Notes under the pieces: model-generated | The model's database searches: none | What the model was told of the DNA's origin: nothing | Seen by the model: only the letters and a program-made list of their open reading frames with translations | Position numbers and translations under genes: made by a program | In this document: positions 13,296 through 24,980 of the stretch, one piece after another | Position numbering within the stretch: the first letter of the stretch is position 1 | How the letters are laid out: every line of letters starts with the position of its first letter | Source of the DNA: Gnetum montanum | Lineage: Eukaryota > Streptophyta > Gnetopsida > Gnetales > Gnetaceae | Direction of reading: 5' to 3' | Assembly (NCBI GenBank): GCA_015680685.1 | Contig: MNCI01020094.1 | Location: 728,574-792,573, forward strand | DNA length: 64,000 bases

Positions 13296-14462
13296 TGTTG
13301 AGCTTTTGGTATGCTAAAACCTTAAGAAAAATGAAAAACAGAGAATGTTTGTCGTGGATGATGTGTTTACAAGACATGAACAAGAACTCCAAATCAAGAC
13401 TAAGGACTCAAGGAAAATGAGATATACAATAAACTAACAAAGTTAAGATCTAATAAGCCAACATGAGAACATGAATGAGCATGGACTAAAACTAGAGACT
13501 ACAAACCTAATGTAGATGCTCCAAGGATTGGGAAGAAGCCAAACTAATAAGAAAAATTTTCAGGAACCAAAGTTTAAGAGTTGATGAGACGTCTCTAAGA
13601 AATAGTAGATGTTTGTACTAAGAAGAAAGAAATCATAGAAAGACATCTCTAAGAAACAATATACATCTCCATCTAAAAGAAGACATCTCCCTAGAGACAT
13701 CTCTGTAGAGATGTCCCACTTTAGAATGAGATGTCTCTCCAAAATTGAGGTAGATCTTTGAAAGACGTTTCAACTTCAAAGGAGATGTCTACACTAGCTA
13801 TTGGGTAGCTATTGCATAAATTTTGAGGAATTTTCAAAAACTTTGAAGCTATAAGAAGACATCAAATTATTGAGACTTATGTAAGTGTTATCAACATCAA
13901 AGAAATCATTTTCATATCTATGCTTTTGTAATCTTATCCTTCATTGTCACATCATTTGCTTGGTTGTATATTAATAGTATGTTAAATTGAGCTTCAACAA
14001 AAAGGACTTGCAATTTTAGTTACATTCTTTTATTGTATCATTTATTTTTCTTGTTGCCCTATGAGGTTGATGTGCTTCTTGTGAGAAGGAATCCATATTG
14101 AGACTATTGAGATACTATAGGATTAAGTGTTTTTGTAGCACCAAAACACTCTTAAGAGATGCTCAATTTGGTAAAGGTTGTGGGATCCTCTAAACCACAT
14201 TTTATGCTTTTTGAGACCTTGCAAGATTAATGGACTTCACAGTGATAAAAATCTCTGTAGCAAAGCTCAAATATTGTAAATGTTGTGGTGTCCTCTAGAC
14301 CACATTTTGGAAGAAATAAAGTCCAAAGCTGTGTAAGGAATCTACCCTCCAAGTGTGGACTACCAAATTTGGGGAACCATGTAATTTTTGGTGTGTTTTT
14401 TGTGATAGGTTTGATTTCAAGTTAGGAAACTCTCAAGCCCCCTTCTAAGTTCTCAAACCTCA
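13296..14462 (+). mobile_element. 3' LTR of gag-only Copia element
   Basis: Starts TGTTGAGCTTTTGGTATGC and ends AAACCTCA. It is about 104 bp longer than the 5' LTR, because a segment around CTCTAAACCACATTTT / CTCTAGACCACATTTT (about 14190-14310) has been duplicated in tandem. Like its partner it carries a dense block of AGACATCT/AGATGTCT motifs (13580-13800). Confidence 0.7.
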
Positions 14463-15088
14463 GCCCCATATACCAATGATACATCTCTTCTAAATTGAAG
14501 CCAATCTCTATTAGACATCCCAACTTCAAAGTAGATGTCCATACTAGCCATTTGGTAGTCGTTGCATGAATTCCAAAGAGTTTTTAGAAACTATGATGCT
14601 ATAAGATGATGTCAAAATATTGGAAATTGTGCAAGAATTATTCACATTCAAGCTCCTCATTGTCCATTCTATGAAATTCTATTCTTGCTCCTCATTGTAA
14701 CATCATTTTCTTAATTGTAATTTGTATTAAGCTTGTCAAGATCCTATGGGATTGAGTGATTTTGTAGCATCAAAACACTTTGAAGCTAAGCTTAGTTTTG
14801 CAAAGGTTGTGAAATCCTTGAAAATAAATTCTGAGCTTGTTGGGACCTTGTGGGGTTGAGTGGTTTTGTAGTAATAAAACACTATGGAGTGGATATTAGA
14901 GCTTGCACATGGTGTGGTGCCCTTCAAACCATATTTTTTAAGAAATAAAGTTTGCAGGTGTGTATGGATTCTATCCTCCAAGTGTGCATATACCCAAGTT
15001 GGAAAACCATGTAAAATTTGGTATGCTTGTGTGGCTGGTGCAATTGTAATTTGGGAACTTATTCACCCCCCTTCTTAGTTCTCAATCA
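14463..15088 (+). mobile_element. Right half of the older Copia LTR
   Basis: Resumes the LTR family in the middle (ACATCTCTTCTAAATTGAAG), runs through the TTTTGTAGCATCAAAACAC and GGAACTTATTCACCCCCCTT landmarks, and ends CTCAATCA. With 8351-8706 it makes one LTR interrupted by the younger element. The bases after it (TTTGATGTAGAGAC) could be a decayed Copia primer site, which would make it a 5' LTR. Confidence 0.55.
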
Positions 15089-16436
15089 TTTGATGTAGAG
15101 ACACCTTATGATCCTATTTTTCTTCCTTACAATTAGTTTTTGCAAGTGTTGGATGCTAGGAAGATGTCTTGAAGATCTAAGGGACATCTTGGTTGAGAGT
15201 TGAGCCTTCACAAGAAACATTTGGGAAGTGCTAGAGATGTTTGGATAGGTGCAAAAATGTCTCTCTCTGATTGGAGATGTCTTTAAAATGATGTCTCTCC
15301 AACATTAGAGATGTCTATGACCAAATAGAGATGTCTCACACATATAGAAGATATCTTCCAAACCTTAGAGATGTCTGTTATGCATGTAGGTTTTTCCAAA
15401 AAGACATCTCTACAAACCTAGAGATGACCCGTATAGTTGGGAGAAAGATATGAAGTGGTAGTTTCAAGTTGGGAAAAAATCAAAAAGGATGTACAAAGAA
15501 TAGAAATAGCTAGAAATCTTCAAGTTGAGCTTGGAAAAAGGTTTCTAAGTTTCTTATTTTGATTTTTCAATAGATATTATTACTGTTTCATGTTTTTGAC
15601 ATGAGAGAAGAGTGAGAGAGAAGACTAATGATTGACATGAGAACACACATGTAAGAGTGCAAGAGTGTATGCAAATCCTTGGTTAATTATGTGTGTATTT
15701 GGCCTATGTGTGTATTTTGTATGTTTGTGTGAGTTTGATCTCATTTGATTATGCCTTCCATTAAGGATAATCATTGTGGAATTTTGGAGTCTCATGCTTT
15801 GCAATATCGTTTGAGGATCTATAAATGAATTGGATGTTTGTGGATTATGGAACCCAACTGGAATCTTCTTTATATTAACTGGAGATAGTTAGCTTTTTTC
15901 TTTTCTAGCATATTGAATTACATTTCATAATATCTAGATTTAGTGGGATTTGAGATTAAAATAAACAAAATGAACTTGCTTCAAAGGTTCTTGTTTCTCA
16001 AGTCATAAGCCTAGGGTTCAAACGTAGGTGTAACTAGTTGAAAGAGATAAAACTTTCAAACATTTACTAATCCTCATGTCCCTGCATTGATGGACTGAGT
16101 ATTATGCCTTTGTATGATGATCCTAAATCTAATGTATCTCTAGCAAATCTAATGTTTTTCTAACTTATCTAATTTTCTCTCTTTGATTTTTCTCTAGTAG
16201 ATCTAATTTCTCTAGAATTTCCCTTTAAGGAATTTTAAATTACTTTCAACATCCTCAACTAATACTAAATTTTCAAATTATTCTATTAATGTGTAAATTT
16301 CTATTAATGTGTAGAATGGTTCCTTCTCACTTTGACATGACTTAATGCTAAACTGAGCTCTAAAGAGAAATGTGTAGGGCATGATGGTATGCATGGTTGC
16401 TTTGTAGTTGGCATCAACACCCTCTTTTCATCACAT
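15089..16436. other. Unassigned region with a cluster of AGATGTCT motifs
   Basis: No protein similarity. Between about 15160 and 15430 there are around ten copies of GATGTCT or its complement AGACATC, the same motif that fills the Copia LTRs to the left, in otherwise different sequence. The remainder (15450-16436) is AT-rich with nothing recognised. The open minus-strand frame 16304-16552 crosses an LTR boundary and looks accidental. Confidence 0.4.
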
Positions 16437-17034
16437 TGTAAGACAAAATTCCTAGATTGCACAAAAAATTTAAATGCATATATAACTGAAAATGCACAAT
16501 GCATAAATAAATGGCATAAGAAATTCACATGCATAGATAACTGGAAATGCATAGTGCGAAAGCAAATGGCACAAGAAATTCACGTGCATAAATAACCAAA
16601 AATGCACAATGCCTAAGCAAATGGAACTAACCTCTAGCCATTGATGCCTTAGATTAAACTTGGCATTTGGATTCTTCTTTCACACTAGCGCTCTACAATG
16701 ATGGTGTATGCAACCTCTAAGCATCTGTGAAAGGGACCAAAACTGCAATCCTACTATGATTCATGGTGCCTTTGTTCTTCCATCAAGAATGAATTTATAG
16801 GCCATAGAATCGGTTACCATAAGAGATCCAATGCCAACATGTCAAAAATGCATTACCAGATATGGAGACCACCTTGATGCATTAACTAACACAAAAAACA
16901 TGTTAGTGGGTATGTTGGCCACTTTCATGCATTAACTAATCCATAAAACATGTTACTAGGTATGGTGGCCACTTTCATGCATTAACTAATGCATAAATCA
17001 TGTTAGTGGGTAACACATGCTACAATCTCCCACT
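16437..17034 (-). mobile_element. 3' LTR of minus-strand Copia element
   Basis: On the minus strand it starts TGTAGCATG just after a polypurine tract and ends in TCTTACA, giving TGTA...TACA ends. It pairs with 31303-31937, at about 80% identity by eye. The start-proximal part is built from degenerate units of about 48-50 bp containing ATGCATTAACTAATGCATAAA and GTGGCCACTTTC. TATA-like ATTTATAGGCC lies near 16795. Confidence 0.75.
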
Positions 17035-17047
17035 TGGTCTCCATATT
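17035..17047 (-). promoter_or_regulatory. Polypurine tract of the Copia element
   Basis: The minus strand reads AAGTGGGAGAT immediately before the TGTAGCATG LTR start, a classical plant Copia tract. It confirms orientation and LTR boundary. Confidence 0.8.
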
Positions 17048-17344
17048 TAATCAAGTCCAAAGTTCAAGAAATAAATACATGAATCATGGCGATAGTTCCT
17101 ATTAATGTAAGTATTATCTTCTATGTATTACAATGCATTATATCTCAATGTAATTCCTTATATGGTAACTAGCTTTATCAATAAACCAATGTTCATTCTA
17201 GGTCCTACCATATGTGAATTTTCTCTCATAATTGTATGCACAAACCATATGAGAAAATAGCATAACTAAATAAGAGTTTTATTAAGATTATAAAGTTGTA
17301 TGTACAACAAATTACATTATGAAATCAAGTCCCATCTGAACTAC

Positions 17345-17869
17345 ATGATTCTTAAATGACTTTGGTGGCATTCCTTTTGTCAAAGGATTAGCTATCATCA
17401 ATTTAGTGCTTATATGCTCGATGACCACTTTGTTTTCCTTAATGCATTCCCTTATGGCTAAGTACTTTATGTTGATGTGTTTACTTTGATTGCCACTCTA
17501 ATTATTCTTAGCCATAAATATAGCAACTAAATTGTCACAAAACATTCTTAATGGCCTAGATATAGAATCCATAATTCTAAGCCTTGATATGAAACTCTTT
17601 AGCCATACACCATGTGAAGTAGCCTCAAAATAAGAAATGAACTCTGCCTTCATGGTGGAAGTAGCAACCAAATTTTTCTTTCCACTCCTCTAGGATATAG
17701 CTTCTCTAGCTAGCATAAAAACATAACATGATGTTAATTTCCATGAATTAACATAGGCAGCAAAGTCTAAGTTAAAGTAGCTAGTCACCTCCAAGGAGTC
17801 AATTTGATTATACATAAGCATGTAATCTTTTGTACCTTGAAGGTACCTAATCACTTTCTATACAACCCT
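17345..17869 (-). pseudogene. Copia RNase H domain, decayed
   Basis: The minus-strand translation contains the C-terminal Copia pattern: a VATSTMKAEF block, an EATSHGVWL block, MFCDNLVAI, a KHINIKYLAIRE block and the terminal ANPLTKGMPPKSF. This domain removes RNA from the RNA:DNA hybrid in reverse transcription. A TAG stop and substitutions interrupt it (for example NNxSGNQ). It joins the RT part at 17870 in the usual order. Confidence 0.75.
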
Positions 17870-18900
17870 CTAGTGGTCAATACTTAGTTTACATTGATAT
17901 CTATCCAACATTCCCATAGAAAATGCAATGTTAGGTCTTGTGCAGACCTGAGCATACATAAGACTTCCAACAACTAAGGCATATGGAATTGTGCTCATTT
18001 GATTTTTCTCTAAATCATTCCTAGGGCATTGGTTCAAATTGAACTTTTCACCCTTCAAAATGGATGGTATACTTGGCAAACATTCTTTCATTCGAAACCT
18101 CTCTAAAAATTTATTGATATAGGTTTCTTGCGATAGTCCTAGAATACATCTAGATCTATCCCTATGGATTTGAATGCCAATGACATAAGATGCCTCACCC
18201 ATATCCTTCATGTTAAAATTCGTAGAGAGAAAATGTTTCACCTCATATAGAAATCCACTATTATTGGTTGCAAGAAGGATATCATCCACATATAGAACAG
18301 GGAAACAAATTTTTCTCCCACTAACCTTCTAGTATATACATTGATCCATGATGTTTTTTTCAAAACCAAATGAAGTGATCATATCATGGAATTTTAAGTA
18401 CCATTTACAAGAGGCATGTTTCAATTCATATATGAATTTCTTGAGATTGCATACCAATTGCTCATCATTACTAGAGGAGATTCCTTCAAGTTGTTTCATA
18501 TAAACCTATTCCTTTAGATCACCATTGAGGAATGCTATTTTTACATCCATTTGATGTAATTGAAGATCAAAATGGGAAACCAATGCAATGACAACATGAA
18601 GGAGGTCCTTATTAGATATAGGAGAAAAGGTCTCCTTGTAATCTATTCCCTCTTTCTAAGTGAACCCTTTAGCAACAAGTCTGGCCTTATATCTTTCAAT
18701 GTTGTCCAATGAGTCTTTCTTAGTTTTAAAGACCCATTTGTATCCAATGGATTTTACACCATTAGGAAACTTTACAAGATCCTAGACTCCATTAGATGAC
18801 ATAGAGTTCATCTCATCTTTCATGACATCATACCACAAGTTAGATTCCTTAAAACTCATGGCTTGTAAAAACATTTTGAAATCATTTTCAGCTCCTATGT
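17870..18900 (-). pseudogene. Copia reverse transcriptase, decayed
   Basis: The minus strand gives the complete order of Copia RT blocks: [26 protein letters not shown], a QLVCNLKKFIYELK block, MDQCIY, the catalytic VLYVDDILLA motif (near 18275-18300, both aspartates present), and the 139-codon open stretch 17870-18289 with YALVVGSLMYA and TRPNIAF. Stops fall at former Trp/Gln codons, several as TAG (for example after MDQCIY). The domain is of normal length, so decay is by point mutation. Confidence 0.85.
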
Positions 18901-18959
18901 TGCCATTAGATTCCTGTAGATACACCATATAGTCACTAGGAATCATTGATCACCTTACT

Positions 18960-20161
18960 CTAGTAGATCTTCTTAATGTTGGTTTATCATTCTTTTGAGG
19001 ATCATGATGTTCAACAAGCTATTCAACAGATTCTAGTATTTGTTGTTTAGCTAGATCTACTACTTCTTGATTAATAGTTTGTGGAACATTAATGACTGAT
19101 TCTTTTTCATTATGCATTTTTTCTTTAGGTGAATTATGCACAACAATCAGTCTATCATTTGAAGTAGTAGGTTAAGCATCTGTATGATCTATCTCAAGAA
19201 CAATGTTCTAAGCTCTACTGCTCCTACTAATCAAATCATTCTCAAGAAATTTATCATTCCTTGATTCCACAAAACTAGTAGTATGTGATAGGCAATAAAA
19301 TCTATATCCCTTAGACTATTTATCATATCCAACGAAATACCCACTTATGGTCCTTAGGTCTAGCTTCTTTTCTTGTGGATTATAGACTCTTACTTTAGAC
19401 AGGCATCCCCAAATGTGTAGATGTTGCAAACTTGATTTCCAACCTTTCCATAATTCAAATGGTGTCTTTGAGACAACCTTGGTTGAAACTTGGTTTCATA
19501 TATAAAACATCATATTGAGAGCCTCAGTCCATAAGGACTTAGGAAGCTTGGAGCTACTAAGCATTCTCTGCACCATGTCCAATAATGTTTTGTTTTTTAT
19601 TTCTACCATACCATTTTGGTCTGCAAAACCAAGCATAGTATACTAGGCAATAATTCCATGCTCTTGAAGAAACATAGCAAATGGACCAAGTTCTTGTCCA
19701 TCATTAGTATATCTACCATAGTATTCACCACCTCTATCAGATCTCACTAACTTTATTTACTTACTACATTATTTCTCTACTTCAGCCTTAAACACCTTTA
19801 AGGCATCTAAAGCTTCACTCTTATTATGAAGTAGGTAGAGATACATATATTGTGAGTAATCATTAATAAAGGTAATAAAATAATTTTGACCATATGCATT
19901 CATATCTAGACTACAACTATTTGTATGTATGATCTCTAATATGTCTGAACTCCTCTTGGCACCTTTCTTTGACATATTGGTTTGCTTTCCCTGTATGTTA
20001 TCCACATAAGTGTCAAAGTCAATAAATTCTAGAGTACTAAGTACTCCATCATTTACTAATTTCTTTATTCTCTCAATAGATATATGTCCTAATCTACGAT
20101 GCCACAACATAGAGGATTCATCATTTATAACACATCTCTTAACGCCAGCATGAACATGCAT
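18960..20161 (-). pseudogene. Copia pre-integrase and integrase, decayed
   Basis: The open part 19769-20161 starts with the gag-pre-integrase pattern (ESSMLWHRRLGHISIERIK) and enters the integrase core (LEIIHTN, FITFINDYSQYMYLYLLHNK). The first core aspartate is Asn (IHTN for IHTD) and FINDYS replaces FIDDYS, so the catalytic site is lost. Further minus-strand frames carry the GVAQYT...PDQNG-like block near 19620-19640 (with a TAG), and the post-core RTISGYFVGY-like region near 19310-19340. Integrase would insert the cDNA into the genome. Confidence 0.75.
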
Positions 20162-20182
20162 AGAAGTATAAGAAGTTTCCTT

Positions 20183-21410
20183 TTATAAATTAATGTTGAA
20201 AAGACCATTTTTCAATGTATCACTTCCAATAAGTTCAGATCTATGATATATAATAAATATAGTGTTGGAAAAATTAAAGAAAAATCCCAATGATAAAATC
20301 CTTGAAACAAATATTAAATTCCTTAAAAAACTAGGAATATAAAATGTATTTTCCAACTCTAAAACAAAACCACTACTTAAAACTAATTTGCATGTTCTGA
20401 TTGCCTTCACATGTGAGTGCATATTGTTGCCTGGATAGATGCATGACTCACTTCCCACTAGCTTCCTTAGGTTTTGCACCCCTTGCAACGAATTGGTAAC
20501 ATGGATTGTAGAACTAGAGACAATCCACCATGTGTCATGGCCAACATCAACCAAATTAAATTCAAAAAAAATAAGTGAGAGTTGAGCACCTTTCTTTTCA
20601 AGCCATTTCTGATATTTAGAACAATCCTTCTTCATGTGACCTTTCTTTTTGTAGAAAAAGCATCTAGATTCTTTCTTAATATCAAATTGTGTAGGCAATT
20701 TGACCTTCCACTTGCCTTTGGCTTGTTCTTTATTCTTTTCTTGTGTGACTAGATGCACACTCTCTTTTGCTTCCATCACAATTCTACCATCTTCTTGCAC
20801 ACACATGATCATTAATTCATTGATTGAGCATTTGTCCCTATGTGTGTTATAAGAAATATTAAAGGGTTTGTACTGTAATGGGAGCATGTTTAATATGTAG
20901 TGCACAAGGAAAGATTTTGACATCTCAATCTCAAGTGTTTTGAGTTAAGCCGCTATACACCTCATTTGCATGATGTGCTCACACACACCATGAATTTTGG
21001 TGAGCATCATGAATGAGAACTTCATTATTAAGGTGTTAGCCAACACTTTGTTGGATGATTCAAATTGTGCATTAATTACCTTTAACAAAATACACACATT
21101 GTCATATTATTCCAGTCAACCACACATACTACCCAAGATCTTGGTTTTTATGAACATGACACAAAGATGATTAGATCGCTCCCATTTTTCATAATTACCA
21201 ACATCATTTGGATGGATGGCTATTATAGTGATAGGTGTCTCATCCTTATAGATAGCATAATCAATGTCAATCTAGCATAAATGAAGAAGAATTCTCTTCT
21301 TCCATACCTTATAATTATCACCCTTTAATTCAAGAATGTCACATTTGAAATTAGAGTAGCTTACAAGTTGTACAACTACACAATTAAACATGCTTATGTC
21401 ACTAAATTTG
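20183..21410 (-). pseudogene. Copia gag with zinc knuckle, and protease
   Basis: The 246-codon open frame 20183-20923 runs from the gag C-terminal half (FLVHYILNMLPLQY, KCSINELMIMCVQED) through the zinc knuckle to protease. The knuckle reads CFFYKKKGHMKKDC, where the second cysteine of CX2CX4HX4C is tyrosine. The protease motif WWIDSGST has become WWIVSSST, so the catalytic Asp is gone. Gag starts near 21410 on the minus strand (CDILELKGDNYKVWK). Gag coats the RNA and the protease cuts the polyprotein. In intact relatives this continues into pre-integrase without a break. Confidence 0.8.
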
Positions 21411-21526
21411 AGGTTAAAATACCATAAGACATGTTTACCAATGTAAATCATGTAAAAATATAAATCAAATGACATAAATTTGCTTGTGGGATAAATTTTA
21501 ATTCAAACTGATTCATATAGTCTTAC
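21411..21526 (-). mobile_element. Inner part of the Copia leader, split by an insertion
   Basis: Sequence between the Copia gag start and the point where the plus-strand Ty3 element begins. Its continuation is at 30793-31289 on the other side. The last five bases CTTAC (21522-21526) match CTTAT at 30793-30797 as a target-site duplication with one transition. Confidence 0.65.
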
Positions 21527-22386
21527 TGATGAGTCATAAATCTATCAGCCCTAATATTGGATATCTGATATCAAAACCCAAGAAGTGATGTCAGATTTTC
21601 GATATCATCTCTTTTGTGCTAGCCTATAAATACAGCACTTGGGCACATAGTTGAAATATAGAGAAAATAGTTTTAGTTTCAGTTTTTAGTTAGCTTCTTC
21701 CTAGATTATTTTTCAGTCTCATTATTTCCTAGTGCATGCTTGCAGTGTGATGATTGTGATTGTACAACACTTTTATTCGAGTGTGATGTACTTGGACACG
21801 TTACATGACTAGAAATAAAGATCAAGATTACTTTCATCATTGTAGCATCCACTTAGATTATTATTGCTTTGAATTGTTAATTATTCACTATTTTCTTTAC
21901 TTAATATTTTCATTTATTTCTATTTACTATTCCTATCATTAAGCAGAATGTGTATGCCTTAATCATGAATGCTTAATTGTAAGTACATGGTAATTCAGTA
22001 GTGTGTCATTTGGCACACTTAGTGACATACATTTGGCAATCCTAGAAGTAGCCTCACAAAGTCCAAGGTGTGTATGGACAATTAAGAGCAAACACTCATC
22101 ACACATTGGCTAGTTTAGATCTTATTTCTAGTGTTTCTTAGCTTAGTCAATTCATCTCTTTATTTTCATTAGGAGTAACATAGGATTAGACAACATCATA
22201 TGCCTTACTTTGGACTAAATCATACATGAAAAAGCTACCACTAGTCAAAGAGGGAAAGTAGAAAATTGTGATCAAGGCATAATTATCTAGATGCCACAAC
22301 TAATCCCATCCATGAAATTCAATCAAATCATGCATGAATGCTTATGATTCGTATGGTTGGGCATAGGGGTACCTCACGGCTCATCA
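21527..22386 (+). mobile_element. 5' LTR of pol-less element
   Basis: Starts TGATGAGTCATAAATC and ends CTCATCA, matching 29934-30792. The U3 contains repeated GATATC units (GGATATCTGATATCAAAACC), followed by the TATA box at 21625-21632. Confidence 0.8.
21625..21632 (+). promoter_or_regulatory. LTR TATA box
   Basis: TATAAATA about 98 bp into the LTR, conserved in the 3' LTR at 30032-30039. It marks the U3/R promoter. Confidence 0.65.
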
Positions 22387-22408
22387 TTGGCACCATTACT
22401 AGGGATGG
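22387..22408 (+). promoter_or_regulatory. Primer-binding site, Athila/Tat type
   Basis: TTGGCACCATTACTAGGGAT follows the LTR directly. Athila and Tat elements typically have TTGGCGCCGTTGCCGGGGA here; this copy looks like that site after several transitions. Confidence 0.7.
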
Positions 22409-22510
22409 TGCTAGTTATCTAGATTAGTTATATTATACACAATCACTGTAAATGCATTAATGATATTTCCTTCAAAAACATTAGAACACATACATCATAA
22501 ATCAACAATA

Positions 22511-24980
22511 ATGTCTCTCTCACAAGGAAGCAATAATGTGTTGTATAATGAAAACATTCATTGGAGAACTAATGAGACATATAGTGAAGAAAATTAGAAT
22601 GATCAACCTTATGCAAGGGTATCTTATGTTCATGACCACCCTGACAACACTCAAAGACTACATTCACCTAAGATAGATAATCTTGGAGGAGATGACGTAA
22701 GTCCTAATCTAGGAAAGGCCTAAAGGCCTAAGACCTCCCCAAAACTAAAAAATGATAAATTAAGGGGCCCCGGGGAACACCATAGAAGCCATGACAATCT
22801 CTCTAGTTCTTCATTTTCCTCTTCCCTTTCAACATCAAGTTTTGATGAAGATGAATGTAGATATGAAGATAAAGCCCCACTAGAGGATCAGAATAAAAAT
22901 AAAAATTGAACCCACAAGAACAGTCATAGTTATCAACATGAACATAGACAAAATTGTCACAATCAACCATATAGAAATTTTCATTTAAACCTATCTGATG
23001 ATGATGAACCCATTTTGACCATTCAAAGCTTAATGCAAATCATAGAGGTAATTAAGATATCTCACAAGAATCACAAAGAAAGTCTTCTGCATAGGTTTGA
23101 TATGAATAATATTCCTAAATTTGCATAAGGCTATGATTCAGATCCACAACATCATTTACAAGCCTTCCATGATGCCTGTATTTTCTACAACTTGAAAGTG
23201 GATGGCAAAAGCTTAATCTCTTTCCTAGGACACTAATTGATAAAGCCAAAGTATGGTATAGATTGTTAAAACCAAATTTAATCCAATGATGGTCCACAAT
23301 GCTGGAACTCTTCAATGAGAAATACCAAACCTATGTGAGGGTGTCCAACCTAAGGAGATAGATCCAAGGATGGACGCAAGAATAACATGAAATCTTGGAC
23401 ATGGCCTTAGATACATATTATTCCCTATTGAATCAATGCCTAGGTCATGGTTTCTCTGAGGAAAGACAACATTTCAACATCATAGATGGGCTTCGTAATG
23501 AAATGAGGGAGATCCTTAGCATGTATGCCCTAGGGCAATTATACGAGCTACAAGCCCATCAAATTTGATAGCTAATCAAATGTCTAGCAAAATAAGGAGA
23601 TATATGTAAATGGGAGAATGTTGAGAAATATTAATGGGATCCAACTCTTCAATAGAAGGAGGTCCATATCTCTAGTATGGAGAAAGAGGTAGTTCTCAAT
23701 AAGGTGATTCTACAATAAACCTTGTTGATACAGAATTCTATTGATGAACTTGAAGCAAATTTTAATAGGATTTCCACATGGATATATGAAAATGTTATAA
23801 CTCTCATTGATATGGTTGAGAAGAGGATCATGCAAAAAAAGCCAAGTGATCACAATAAAAAAAGGATACAAAACCAAGAAACAGCCAAGAATACTTTTCA
23901 GCAAATGGGAAAAATAGGTAAAGGAAGTGAGGCTATAGAATCAAACATAGATGCAGATAATGGATGTGACATTTGCATATATGACCATCCAAAGGGTCAT
24001 TTACCAATCTTGTTGCATCTATGGGAGCATTGGGCATGTGCCTTAAATCTAAATTTTGTGTAGAAGCACATGCCTGAGAGATTCCGTCTTCCACAAGCTA
24101 ATTATAGACAGTTCCACAACCAATCATACCATCCTAGAGGGACTTATTACTAGCCTCAACACTATCATAGACCATAATGGCAACAACCGTAGTTGTGGGG
24201 AAGGCCACCACCAAATCAGCCCTATCCTTCCTATCCATCGAACCCACATGGATATTATGTTCAACACCCTATTTCTCCATCTAGTTCTACATCATCTACT
24301 TCAAATATCACTACCACTCTCCTAAGTACCATCAACCCAGACATCTCTAGAGGGATCACCACCTCACACCTCTTACCATCCATCCTACCCTTGATATTCT
24401 CATACTCCACCTCATTACCATAATACATAGGAATGTTCAGCACCATAAACACAGGAAGGATCACCACCATGAACATAGGAAGGTTCACCACCACAATATC
24501 AACAAAACAATGCCACTTGTGTTGTGAATGTGCATAAACATGCTGATACTAGTGGGTCTCAACTGCAACGTAGGAAACATCCCTTCTAGAGGAAAGGTTG
24601 TAAGATAAAGCAAACCACTCATGGATCCATCACATCATTTGAGCTAGCATAATGTCAATCTCGTGCACCATCTTCCTTTTCACAATCAATTCCCTCTGAT
24701 CATACACAAGGGCCATCATCCATCATTACTCCAATCCCAAACCCAAATAATGAATCTAACAGTGTGGGGAGACCAAAAAATCCATGCATACTATATCATG
24801 ATCAAAGTGCAATCATGAGCCAAACATCCATCACAATAGAAAACCTCCTATCCTAATCCACCAAACATTTAACAATCAAGTGTGTGAGCAACAATTTGTC
24901 TACCCAGCCACTGCAACACCAACAAACACCTGGTGGGTAGGGAATGAATAGTTACCAATGTTTTATACATGCATGGATCC
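22511..24980 (+). pseudogene. gag of the pol-less element
   Basis: From ATG 22511 (MSLSQGSNNVLYNENIHW) the frame continues with in-frame stops to about 23195. There one base is missing before WQKLNLFPRTLIDKAKVW, and the frame shifts. The capsid core follows (STMLELFNEKY, LDMALDTYYSLLNQCLGHGF, IIDGLRNEMREIL), then a linker (open piece 23722-24063) with a degenerate zinc motif CDICIYDHPKG, and a Pro/Ser/Thr-rich tail (24193-24423). The order is the same as in the better-preserved copy at 43680. No protease follows. Gag would package the RNA. About fifteen stops make it dead. Confidence 0.75.

Noticed and set aside
24420-24500. Short repeat ACAGGAAGGATCACCACCA
   Set aside because: Imperfect two-unit repeat in the proline-rich gag tail, too short to be a CRISPR or satellite array.
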